Position numbers and translations under genes: made by a program. Source: Rhodoferax sp. (GTDB lineage Bacteria; Pseudomonadota; Gammaproteobacteria; Burkholderiales; Burkholderiaceae_C). Taken from it: a stretch of DNA of 64,000 nt. The stretch lies in assembly GCF_030697375.1 (NCBI RefSeq), contig NZ_JAUYQD010000044.1, positions 1 through 64,000 of the forward strand, read 5' to 3'. Below the pieces are notes generated by a model. That model did not search any database, had not been told where the DNA came from, and saw only the letters and a list, made by a program, of their open reading frames with translations. Below, piece after piece: positions 46,792 through 56,900 of this stretch (position 1 is the first letter of the stretch; each line of letters opens with the position of its first letter).

Positions 46792-47208
46792 ATGCCCACA
46801 GAATCCCCCTCTACCCCCACCCCGTTTGACACCCTCGGCGGCGAGGACGCCATCACCCGCCTGGTGGAGCGCTTTTACGATTTGATGGACATCGAACCGG
46901 GCTACGCCGCCCTGCGCGCCACCCACGGCAGCACGCTGGACGATGCGCGGCAAAAGTTGACCTGGTTTTTGTGCGGCTGGCTGGGCGGGCCGCAGCATTA
47001 CATCGAACGTTTTGGCCACCCCCGGCTGCGAGCGCGGCATATGCCGTTTGCCATTGGCGTGGTGGAGCGCGACCAGTGGCTGGCCTGCATGGACCAGGCC
47101 ATGACCGAAGTGCAGTTGCCGCCGGCCTTGCGCCAGCAGTTGAACGCCGCGTTCTTCCAAACCGCCGACTGGATGCGCAACCAGGCCAGCGACACCCCGG
47201 TCGGATGA
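46792..47208 (+). CDS. Group II truncated haemoglobin
   Basis: 138 residues. Features of trHbO: F-D-T-L-G-G-E-D-A-I, V-E-R-F-Y-D-L-M (Tyr B10 region), W-F-L-C-G-W-L-G-G-P-Q-H-Y, R-L-R-A-R-H-M-P-F (proximal His F8) and D-Q-W-L-A-C-M with the group II Trp G8. It binds haem and O2 or NO in the cytoplasm; roles in NO or peroxide handling are known for relatives. Its stop overlaps the start of the permease gene. Confidence 0.92.
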   Translation: MPTESPSTPTPFDTLGGEDAITRLVERFYDLMDIEPGYAALRATHGSTLDDARQKLTWFLCGWLGGPQHYIERFGHPRLRARHMPFAIGVVERDQWLACMDQAMTEVQLPPALRQQLNAAFFQTADWMRNQASDTPVG

Positions 47209-48878
47209 TGCGCCGAGGCGCTGCCGCCCTGCTGCTGGCCGCTGTCGCCGTGCCTTTGGCCTGGAGTGTGGGGGGCGCGCTGATGGCGGGCTGGAATGCC
47301 GCCGCCTGGCAGGCCCTGGCGACCGACCCGCAAACCCTGCAGGCTCTGGCCATGGGCCTGTGGACCGGTCTGGCCTCGACGGCATTGGCGGTGGCGGCTT
47401 CGGCGTGGCTGTTGTCGCACAGCTTCACGCAGCCCGTGTGGCGGCGCCTGGTGTGCTGGCTCTCGCCCCTGCTGGCGGTGCCACATGCGGCCTTCGCCAT
47501 TGGGCTGGTGGCGCTGCTGTCGCCCAGCGGCTGGGTGCTGCGGGCGCTTTCGCCCTGGGCCACCGGCTTCGATGCCCCGCCGCCCTGGCCCACCACCCAG
47601 GACCCCTGGGGCTTGGGGCTCATCGCGGCGCTGGCGCTCAAGGAGATTCCGTTTTTGCTGTGGGTGGCGCTGGCCCATCTGCAGCGCCCCGACGTGGCGC
47701 GGCGCTTGCACCAGGAGTTGCGCCTGGCCCACAGCATGGGCTACGGCGCGCAGGCGGCCTGGTGGCGCGTGGCCTGGCCGCAGCTGTGGCCCCGCCTGGG
47801 CGCCCCCATGCTGGCGGTGCTGGCCTACAGCCTGACGGTGGTGGACATGGCGCTGGTGATCGGCCCCACCACGCCGCCCACGCTGGCGGTGCTGACCTGG
47901 CAGTGGCTGCAAGACGCCGACCCCGCCACCAACGCCCAAGGTGCGGCGGCGGCCTGGGCTTTGGCGACGGTGTTGGGGCTGTGCACCGCACTGGCCTGGA
48001 AGCTCTCCCAAGCCCCCTGGTGGCGGCACCGCTGGACGCGCGGAGTGGCCCCACAGAACCATTCAGCGCAGGGGCGCTTGCCCTCGGCCTGGCAGGGCCC
48101 CACCGGCCTGCATGTGCTGGCGGGGCTTTACACCGCCGTGCTGCTGGCCTTGTTGGTGGGCAGCGTGTGGGGCCACTGGCCTTTTCCGGTCCTCTGGCCG
48201 CAGAGCCTGAGCTGGGCCGCCTGGCACTCGGTGCTGGCCAGCAGCCACACGCTGTGGACCACCGTCTGGCTGGCCCTGGCCAGCAGTTTCGCCGCCTTGG
48301 TCTGGACGCTGGCCTGGCTGGAGTGGGCGCCCCTGCGCTGGCAGGCCCGCGCGCGCCAGCTGCTGTACCTGCCCCTGGTGCTGCCGGGCGTGTTGTGGGT
48401 GGTCGGGCTGCACCGCCTGTCACTCGCCTGGGGCTTGGATACGCAGGGGGCGGGGCTGTGGCTGGCGCACACCCTGGCCAGCCTGCCCTATGTGCTGTTG
48501 GCGCTCTCAGGTCCCTATGCGGGCTTTGATGGGCGCTTGCGCCAGATTGCAGCCACCCTGGGCCACGGGCACTGGGTGTTTCTGTTGCGCATCAAGTGGC
48601 CGCTGCTGCGTGCGGCATTGGCCTCCAGCTTTGCCATTGGGTTTGCCGTGAGTGTGGCGCAGTACCTGCCCACGCTGTACGTGGGCGCGGGGCGTTTTGC
48701 CACGGTCACCACCGAGGCGGTCAATCTGGCGGCGGGCGGGCAGCGTTCCCTGACCGCGGCCTATGCGTGGCTGCAGTGGCTTCTGCCGGTGCTGGTGTTT
48801 GCGCTGGCGGCGCGGCTGGGGCGCCCACGCCAGTGGCATGGGGTCTCCCACCGTGGGCACAATAGGCCTTTGCCCTGA
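47205..48878 (+). CDS. ABC importer permease, YnjC-like (duplicated domain)
   Basis: About 557 residues, starting at ATGATG overlapping the haemoglobin stop; a longer frame lies within the haemoglobin gene. Around 12 hydrophobic segments fall in two halves, each with a permease E-A-A-like loop (L-A-H-S-M-G-Y-G-A-Q-A-A-W-W-R-V in the first, I-A-A-T-L-G-H-G-H-W-V-F-L-L-R-I in the second). This is the fused double-permease layout of YnjC and FbpB-like iron transporters. It works with the binding protein at 43484 and the ATPase at 49317. Confidence 0.88.
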   Translation: MMRRGAAALLLAAVAVPLAWSVGGALMAGWNAAAWQALATDPQTLQALAMGLWTGLASTALAVAASAWLLSHSFTQPVWRRLVCWLSPLLAVPHAAFAIGLVALLSPSGWVLRALSPWATGFDAPPPWPTTQDPWGLGLIAALALKEIPFLLWVALAHLQRPDVARRLHQELRLAHSMGYGAQAAWWRVAWPQLWPRLGAPMLAVLAYSLTVVDMALVIGPTTPPTLAVLTWQWLQDADPATNAQGAAAAWALATVLGLCTALAWKLSQAPWWRHRWTRGVAPQNHSAQGRLPSAWQGPTGLHVLAGLYTAVLLALLVGSVWGHWPFPVLWPQSLSWAAWHSVLASSHTLWTTVWLALASSFAALVWTLAWLEWAPLRWQARARQLLYLPLVLPGVLWVVGLHRLSLAWGLDTQGAGLWLAHTLASLPYVLLALSGPYAGFDGRLRQIAATLGHGHWVFLLRIKWPLLRAALASSFAIGFAVSVAQYLPTLYVGAGRFATVTTEAVNLAAGGQRSLTAAYAWLQWLLPVLVFALAARLGRPRQWHGVSHRGHNRPLP

Positions 48879-48891
48879 ACGCACTGCGACC

Positions 48892-49320
48892 GTGTCTACT
48901 GCTTCCGAACCCCGCTTCTGGCATGAACTGCCCCACGCGCCCACGGTGGGCACGGTGCTGGGCCACCGGGACGCATTGCCCGATGGTCAGGCCACCTTGT
49001 CCACGGTAGAACCCGCGCCATCGACGCCAACTGCCCCGCCTTTTCGCGTCCTGCTGCTGCGCAGCGGGCCAGAGGTCAAGGCCTATGTCAACCGCTGCGC
49101 CCACTTTGGCGTGCCGCTGGCAGCCAAACAGGAGCAGCTTATTTTCCAGCCCCACGTCAGCATCACCTGCAATGTGCACTACGCCCGCTACCGCTGGAGG
49201 GATGGCGTGTGCGACTACGGTGAATGTGTGGGCGAGGCGCTGCTGGCCATTCCGGTCGTGGTCGATGCCCAAGGGCGGATTTGCATTGCCCCCGGCAACC
49301 CAGACGCCAGTGCCCCATGA
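48892..49320 (+). CDS. Rieske-type 2Fe-2S protein
   Basis: About 142 residues from a GTG at 48892. The cluster ligands appear as N-R-C-A-H-F and, further on, I-T-C-N-V-H-Y-A-R-Y, i.e. C-x-H and C-x2-H. The second box is C-N-V-H rather than the usual C-P-W-H. The protein is small and has no catalytic domain, like the ferredoxin components NirD or BphA3. It lies between the permease and ATPase of an ABC importer and overlaps the latter by 4 bp. What it reduces is not evident. Confidence 0.8.
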   Translation: MSTASEPRFWHELPHAPTVGTVLGHRDALPDGQATLSTVEPAPSTPTAPPFRVLLLRSGPEVKAYVNRCAHFGVPLAAKQEQLIFQPHVSITCNVHYARYRWRDGVCDYGECVGEALLAIPVVVDAQGRICIAPGNPDASAP

Positions 49321-49949
49321 CACTGCACATCCAGGTAGATTCCCTGTCCACCCCCACCACGGTGCTGGTGCGCCAGCTGTGTCTGCAGGTGCCGGCGGGT
49401 GTTGTCCACACCCTCATGGGGCCCAGCGGCTGCGGCAAGTCCAGCGTGCTGGCGGCGGTGTGCGGCACCCTGTCCGATGATTTGGTATTTGACGGCAGCG
49501 TGCACTTGGGCGCAGAACGCCTGGACCACCTGCCCCCCCAGGCCCGCCGGATGGGCATCCTGTTCCAGGAAGACCTGCTGTTCGCCCACATGACGGTGCG
49601 TGAGAACCTGCTGTTTGCCGTGCCCCGCGGGCCCCAGGCCGTGCGGGATGCCCAGGTCGCACAGGCACTGGCCGATGTGGAGATGCCCGGCTATGCCCAT
49701 GCCAATCCGACCACCCTGTCGGGCGGGCAGCGCTCGCGCATTGCCTTGGCCCGCGCCCTGCTGGCCCAGCCCCGGGCCCTGTTGCTGGACGAGCCCTTCT
49801 CCAAACTGGATGCCACCTTGCGCGCCCGCATGCGCGAACTGGTGTTTGGGCTGGTGCGCCAGCGGCACATTCCTGCACTGCTGGTTACCCACGACGCGGC
49901 CGATGTGGCGGACACGGCGCAGACAACCCGCCTGACGGGGGTACCGTAG
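49317..49949 (+). CDS. ABC importer ATPase, YnjD-like
   Basis: About 210 residues from the ATG at 49317, overlapping the Rieske stop (ATGA). Walker A is G-P-S-G-C-G-K-S-S, the Q-loop is L-F-Q-E-D-L-L-F, the signature is L-S-G-G-Q-R-S-R-I-A-L-A-R-A, Walker B is L-L-L-D-E-P-F, and the H-loop is V-T-H-D. All motifs are intact. It energises the importer formed with the YnjB- and YnjC-like proteins. The short length matches YnjD. Confidence 0.92.
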   Translation: MTLHIQVDSLSTPTTVLVRQLCLQVPAGVVHTLMGPSGCGKSSVLAAVCGTLSDDLVFDGSVHLGAERLDHLPPQARRMGILFQEDLLFAHMTVRENLLFAVPRGPQAVRDAQVAQALADVEMPGYAHANPTTLSGGQRSRIALARALLAQPRALLLDEPFSKLDATLRARMRELVFGLVRQRHIPALLVTHDAADVADTAQTTRLTGVP

Positions 49950-49972
49950 ACCAGAAGGGGCGTTGGGGTGGT

Positions 49973-50746
49973 TTAGGGCGACGGAAGGCGCGACTGAGAG
50001 CGCGGCTTCAAGAGTGCGGCACGCTCTTCGCCCCCCAGCATATCCACCCGCAATTGCGCGATGGTTTGCGTGTGCAGCTGGGATACACGTGCCTCGCTGA
50101 TGCCCATGGCACGTCCCACCTCGTGCATTTTGAGTTCCTCCGCATAGTAAAGCCGCAGGACCTCTTGTTTCTGCTCAGGCAGTGCACTGATGGACGTTTT
50201 CAGGACTTGGCGCAAGGCCGACCTTTGCAGCACGGCAAGGGGGTCCTCTTCGCGGCTGGCGCACCGCTCCAGGTAAGCATCCGAATCCGAAGCACCGCCC
50301 AGGTCTTCCAGCGAAATCAGGGTGTAACCGTGGGCATCCTGAAGAATGCGCTGGTATTGCCCGATTTCAAGGTCTAAGGCCTGCGCCACCTCGTTTTCCT
50401 GCGGATGGCGGCCCAATTGGTGCCCCAGATGCTGAATGGCCGCTTCCACCCGGCGCATGACGGCGCGTATCTGCCGGGTGCCGGGGTCCACGGCGCGCAG
50501 GCCATCGAGCATGGCGCCATGGGCACGCTGCGCAACATAGTTCTCAAAGTGCTGGCCGGTGGTTTCACGGGTCCAGCGCAAAATGGCATCGATCAGGCCC
50601 AGCAACCCGTCCTGGAACAGGTCGTTGTATTCCACACTCGCAGGCAGTCGTCTTGCAAGTTTGTATGCAATTTTTTCAATCAGCGGTGTTTTGTCTTCAA
50701 TAAGCTGTTGAATTCGCGGGTCGTTGATGTCTTGCTTTTTGACCAT
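49973..50746 (-). CDS. FliA-type (sigma-28) RNA polymerase sigma factor
   Basis: About 257 residues from the ATG at 50746; the longer frame adds residues unlike sigma factors. Region 2 reads I-A-Y-K-L-A-R-R-L-P-A-S-V-E-Y-N-D-L-F-Q and D-G-L-L-G-L-I-D-A-I-L-R-W, with R-A-H-G-A-M-L-D-G-L-R as in FliA. Region 3 and a region 4 helix-turn-helix (M-H-E-V-G-R-A-M-G-I-S-E-A-R-V-S-Q-L-H) follow. It lies away from any flagellar gene in this window and diverges from the giant repeat gene. It could be the only FliA of the organism or a second, specialised one. Confidence 0.88.
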   Translation of the reverse strand: MVKKQDINDPRIQQLIEDKTPLIEKIAYKLARRLPASVEYNDLFQDGLLGLIDAILRWTRETTGQHFENYVAQRAHGAMLDGLRAVDPGTRQIRAVMRRVEAAIQHLGHQLGRHPQENEVAQALDLEIGQYQRILQDAHGYTLISLEDLGGASDSDAYLERCASREEDPLAVLQRSALRQVLKTSISALPEQKQEVLRLYYAEELKMHEVGRAMGISEARVSQLHTQTIAQLRVDMLGGEERAALLKPRSQSRLPSP

Positions 50747-50891
50747 GGTGCTAATGCTATTGCATTCGGCCCACTCGGCTGCCGTACTCGGTGCGAACTT
50801 CACGCATATGGGGACGCATTTGTCGCACTGCAAAGTGGGTTGACATTAGAATGAAGATCAGAAAATCGACCATGGCTTCGTGGTGTCCATT

Positions 50892-50918
50892 TAAAAACAT
50901 CGAGGTGATTGCCGCCCA
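50892..50918 (+). promoter_or_regulatory. Candidate sigma-28-like promoter of the giant repeat gene
   Basis: TAAA at 50892-50895, 15 bases, then GCCGCCCA at 50911-50918. The E. coli FliA consensus is TAAAGTTT-N11-GCCGATAA, so the TAAA and GCCG cores and their spacing agree while other positions do not. Transcription would start about 9 bases before the ATG, which is very close. A TTGACA at 50840-50845 is an alternative sigma-70 -35 element with a poor -10. Low confidence. Confidence 0.25.
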
Positions 50919-50933
50919 CCAAAAGACTTGGAG

Positions 50934-53900
50934 ATGAGCTACACCAACACCCAAACCACCGCAGAGATTGTGGCGTTAACCACAGCCCAAATTCAGGCTT
51001 TGGACGCCGCCGATGTGGCATCGCTCAACACCGCACAAATCGCCGTGCTCAGCACACGGCAAATGCGGGTGCTGAGCACGGCGGGGATCGTAGCACTCAG
51101 TACCAGCCAAGTTCAGGCCCTCACGACGCGCAACATCGCGGCCCTGCTGACCACGCAAATCGCCGTGCTCGACACCGCGCAGGTGACCGCGCTGACCGTG
51201 GACCAGGTTCCGGCCATTGCGGCGGCGGGCATCGGTGCCATGACGGCCACCCAGATCGCAGCCTTGGAAACTGAGGATATTGCGGTACTCAAGACCAAGC
51301 AGATCGCGGCGCTGAGCACCAATGCCGTAGGCGCCCTGAGCACCAGCCAGCTCACGGCGCTGACGACAGCGGGGGTGGCCGCACTCACCACCCGGCAAAT
51401 CGCTGCGTTAACCACGGACCAGTTTTCGGTGTTCGACACCACCGATGTCGCGGCACTCACCAGCAAACAGGTGGCGGCTTTGAGCGCCGGTCAGGTGCTG
51501 ACCCTGACCACGACCGAAATGGCGGCGTTAAGCACCCGCCAGGTCGCCGCCCTGAACACCGCAGCCACCGTCGCGTTGACGGTGGACCAGCTCACCGCCC
51601 TGAGCACCCGGGAGCTGGCAGCCTTCACCACCAAACAAATCGCGGTGCTCAGCACCGCGCAAATTGTCGGCCTTGAAACCTCGGATGTGGGGGCGCTCAC
51701 CACCCGACAGGTCGCCGCGCTGGGCATTGCAGCCCTGGGCGCCCTGGGCGAGGAGCAAATCGAGGCACTGAGCACCGCCGCAGTGGCGGCGATGACGACA
51801 CGGCAGATTGCCGCCTTGAGCATCGACCAATTTACCGCGCTTGATACCGCCGATATTGCCGCCCTGACGACCAAACAGACCGCAGCACTCACGACGGAGC
51901 AGGTGCAGACCCTGGAGTTGGCAGACCTTGCTGCGCTCAAGACCAGCCAACTGGCGGCTTTGGGTACCAGCGCCCTTGCAGCGCTCAGCGTTGACCAGCT
52001 GACCGCCATCACCACCAGCAGCATCGGTGCGCTGACCGCCAAACAAATGGCCGCACTCACCACCGACCAGGTGGGAAGCCTGGAGCCCGAAAAGGTGGCG
52101 GCGCTGCGCACCAGCCAGGTCGCCGCGCTGGGAACCACCGCCATTGCGGTGCTGAGCTATGACCAGGTGGATGCCCTCACCACCGCCGGGCTGGCGGCGC
52201 TGACCACCCGGCAAATTGCAACCCTGAGTATCGACCAACTGGCGGCGCTGGGCACCACCGAATTGGCCGCGCTGACGGCCAAGCAGATCGCCGTACTCAG
52301 CACCGGCCAGTTAAGTTCACTGGAACCCGAAAAAATAGCGGCGCTCACCACTGTTCAGGTGGCGGCTTTGGGGACCTCGGCACTGGTCGCTTTGAGCGCA
52401 GACCAATTTGTGGCCCTGACCACGACCGAAGTCGCCGCGCTCACGGCCAAACAGATTGCTGCGTTGACGCTGGACCAGATTGCGAGTCTTGAGACGGAGA
52501 AGGTGGCAGCCCTCAGGACCGACCAAATTGTGGCCTTGACCACCAGTGCCCTTGCATCCCTCAGCATCGACCAGGTCTCCGCCCTGACCAGCAGCAGCGT
52601 CGCTGCACTGTCCGCAAAACAAATAGGCGCCTTGAGCGTAGATCAATTCACGGGGCTGGCGCCCGCTGGCGTGGCGGCGTTAACGCCCCGGCAAATTTCC
52701 GGTCTGACCACCGACCAGGTGCTGACCTTGGAGTCCGACAAGATAGTGGCCCTCAGCACCAGCCAGGTCGCCGCACTCACCACGGCCGCCATCGCGGCGC
52801 TCAGTCTGGACCAATTCACGGCATTGACCACCGCGGCACTGGCCGCCTTGACCGCCAAGCAGGTGGCCGCGCTCACCTTGGACCAGGTGGCGAGCCTGGA
52901 GTCCGACAAAATAGCCGCCCTCACGACCAGCCAGGTGGCGGCCCTGGGCAGCAGCGCCATTGCCGCACTGAGTATTGAGCAGATCTCCGCTTTGGCAACC
53001 GATGACGTGGCAGCACTCACCGTGAAACAAATCGGCGCGCTGAGCGTCGATCAGTTCGCTGCCCTGAGTCCCGCGGATGTGCAGGCGCTGACAAGCACCC
53101 AGTTCGCGGTATTGAACACCGAGCACATCGGTGTGCTGACGGTGGACACCCTGGCCACCCTCAAAACAAGCCAGGTCGCAGCCCTCAATACCGCCGCCAT
53201 TGCCCAGTTGTCCGTCGAACAGTTGACCGCCCTGACCTCCGCCGAAGTCGTGGCCTTGACCACCCGCCAGATGGCCGCGCTCACGTCTGAGCAGGTGGTG
53301 GCGCTGACGCCGGAGATGGTAGGCATCCTCAAAACAAGCCAAATTGCCGCGTTAAACACGAACTCCGTTGCCGCACTGGCGCTCGACCAGATCACGTCAT
53401 TGACCACAGGGGAGGTGGCCGCCCTGACGGCCAAACAAATCGGCGCCCTGACTGCAGACCAAATCACGGCCTTTGACTCTGCGGATGTCGCGGCGCTGAA
53501 AACCCAGCAAGTGGCCTCGCTGACCACCGCGCAAATCGGAGCCCTGAGCGTGGACAATGCGGCCGCACTCAAACCCACCCAGGTGGCCGCACTGAGCACG
53601 GCCGCAGTGGCCGCACTCAGCGCCGACCAGATCGCCACCTTCTCGACGGCAGACCTGGCGGCGTTGACCACCCGACAAATGGCGGCATTGACCTCCGACC
53701 AAGTGCTTGGCTTGGCGGTGGAAACCATGGCCACCTTAAAACCGGCGCAGGTCGCCGCCCTGAGTACCGATGCGATCAGCATGCTCAGCGCCGACCAGAT
53801 AGGCGCGCTGACCAGCGCCGACATCGCGGCACTGACCACTCGGCAAATTGTGGTTCTGACCACCGAGCAGTTTGCCGGCCTGAGCGCCGCAACGGTCACC

Positions 53901-56900
53901 GCCTTGACCACACGGCAGATGGCCGCCCTCACGACCGACCAGGTGGTGACCTTGGGGGTGGAGAACATTGCCGCACTGAAGCCCAAGCAGATCGCAGCCT
54001 TGGGCACCAATTCCATCGCTGCGCTGACCTCTTACCAAGTTGCTGCGCTGACCACTGCGGAGTTGACCGCGTTGACCACCCAACAGGTGATGTCACTCAC
54101 CACAGACCAGGTGTCTGTAGTGGCTGCGGAAAATATCGCCGTGCTCAAACCCGCCCAGATCGCGGCCCTGAGCACGGACGCCATTGCGGTCCTGAGTTCA
54201 AGCCAGTTGGTCGCATTCACCTCCGCCGAGGTGAGGGCCCTGACAACCCATCAAGTCTCTGCGCTGACCACCAGCCAGATAGCAGCCCTCACGGCCACGG
54301 AAATAGCGGCGCTGACCACTTGGCAAATTGCCGCCTTGGCTACGCATCAAGTGGTGGCCCTGGAGACGGCGGATATTGCCGCGTTGAAAACCAACCAGGT
54401 GGCAGCCTTGGGCACCGATGCCATTGCCAGCCTGTCCAGCGACCAACTGTCTGCCTTGACCAGCAGTGGTGTGGCGGCGCTGACCACCCGGCAAATTGCC
54501 GCCTTGACCACAAACCAGGTGGTGGCCCTGGAGACCACCGACGTAGGGGTGCTCACGCCCAAACAAATCTCGGCCTTCAGCACCAGCGCCGTGGCCGTGC
54601 TCACCAGCGGCCAAATCGTTGCATTGAGCACGGCAGCGGTGGCCACGCTGACCACCCTGCAGGTGGCGGCACTGACCACGGGACAGGTGGTGGCCTTTGA
54701 GAATGCGGATGTGGCGGTGCTTAAACCCGCCCAGGTGGCGGCATTGAATACGGGCGCCTTATCGGTGTTGAGCACCGTTCAAATGGCCGGTTTGAATACC
54801 GCAGTGATTGTGTCTCTGACCTCAGCCCAAGTGGCGGCGCTGAGCACCGACCAGATGGCGGCCCTGACCAGCCGCCAAATGGGGGCCTTAACCACCCTGC
54901 AAATGGGCGCACTCACCACAGCGCAGGTGATTGCGCTGGAAACCGGAGACATTGCCGCCCTCAAGCCCAAACAAGTCGCGGCCCTGAGCACCGACGCCGT
55001 CGCGTCGCTCACCAGCGACCAAATCACCGCGCTCACCACCGCCGAGGTGGTGGCACTCACCACGGCACAAGCCGCCGCGTTGACCACAGCGCAGGTGGCG
55101 GCATTTGAAAATGCCGACGTTGCAGTGCTCAAGCCCGACCAAGTGGCCGCACTCAGTACAGGGGGACTGGCAGCGCTGGCCAGCGGTCAATTGGCCGCAC
55201 TGAACACCGCCGTGGTGATGTCGCTGACCACGGCGCAGATGGCGGCGCTGAGCACCGATCAGCTTGTGGCGCTTACGACCCTGCAGTTTTCCGTATTGAC
55301 CACTCGGCAAATGGCCGCCTTGACTTCGGACCAAGTCGCCGCGATGGAAACCACCGATATTGCTGCGCTCAAAGGCAGCCAGGTGGCGGTCTTGAGTACC
55401 CATGTGGTGGCCACACTCAGCAGCGTCCAATTCACGGCGCTGACGACCGCAGCCTTGGTAGCCTTGACGACCCGACAAATCGCGGCACTCACCACACAGC
55501 AAATACTGGCCATTGATACCAGTGATATTGCCGTGCTGAGGTCCCCGCAAGTCGCGGCCTTGGGCACCGATGTGATTGCAGTCCTTTCGTCGAACCAGAT
55601 TGCCGCACTGAACACTTCCGATGTGGTGGCACTCACCACGCACCAGATGGCGGTGCTGAATACCGACCAAATCACCGCACTGGAAACCAGTGACGTAGCG
55701 GTCCTCAAACCGGCCCAGGTGGCGGCGCTCAATACCGACACTTTGGCTGCCCTGACCAGCAGCCAACTGGCCGTATTGAGCACCGCGGTGATTGCGTCGC
55801 TGACCACGGCCCAAGTGGGAAATTTGACCACCGCGCAAATCACCGCCCTCACCACCCGACAAATTGCCGCCTTGAATACCGCGCAAATAGCTGCCTTGAA
55901 CTCCGGGCAGGTGGTGGGGCTAGAGACGGCGGATATCGCGACACTCAAACTGAGCCAAGTGGTGGCTTTGCGTACGGATGCCGTGGGCGCATTAAGCACA
56001 GACCAAATCGTTGCCCTGACCTCGGCGGCCGTGGCAAAACTGACCACTGGGCAAATGGCGGTTCTGAGCACAGAGCAAGCCATGGCGCTTGAAACCTCTG
56101 ATATTGCGGCACTGAAATCCGCACAGATCGCCGCTTTACGCACCGATGCTTTGGCTGCATTGACCACCACGCAAGTCGCGGTGTTGAGCACTGCGGCCAT
56201 TGCAGCAATGACCTCCACCCAGGTGTCCAACCTGACGACAGATCAGATTACGGCACTGACCACCCGCCAGGTAGGCGTGCTGACCAGCCGGCAAATGGCG
56301 GCACTGAGCACCACGCAAGTGGTCGCCATTGAAACCGCAGACATTGCCGCGCTCAAGTCCAAACAAGTCGCCGCATTGAGTACAGATGCTGTGGGCGCCA
56401 TGAGCACCGACCAAATCACCGCGCTCAACACCTTGGATGTGGCCGCGCTGACCACCGCGCAGATGGCGGCATTGACCACGGCCCAGATCATTGCCCTGGA
56501 GACCAGCGATATCGCGGTACTCAAACCCCTCCAGGTAGCGGCGCTGGCCACGGGCACACTGGCGGCGCTGACCAGCAAGCAACTGGCGGTATTGAGTACG
56601 GCGGTCATTGCATCCCTATCGACCGCCCAGGTCGCCAATCTGACCACGCTGCAAATGGTGGCGCTGACCAGCAAACAGATCCCGGCATTGACCACCCGAC
56701 AAATGGCGGCTTTGGGCACCGACCAAGTCATGGCATTGGAAACTGCGGATATCGCAGTGTTAAAAACCAACCAAGTCGCAGCCTTGAGTTCCCAGGCGAT
56801 TGCGGCGCTGTTGACCAGCCAGATCAGTGCGCTCAGTTCCAAACAGGTCAATGCATTGACCACATTGCAGGTCAGCGTGCTCAGTTCGGACCAGGTCGTC

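Noticed and set aside
54888..55886. Long minus-strand frames opposite the giant repeat gene
   Set aside because: They are repeat shadows (Gly/His/Arg-rich periodic translations) without start signals.
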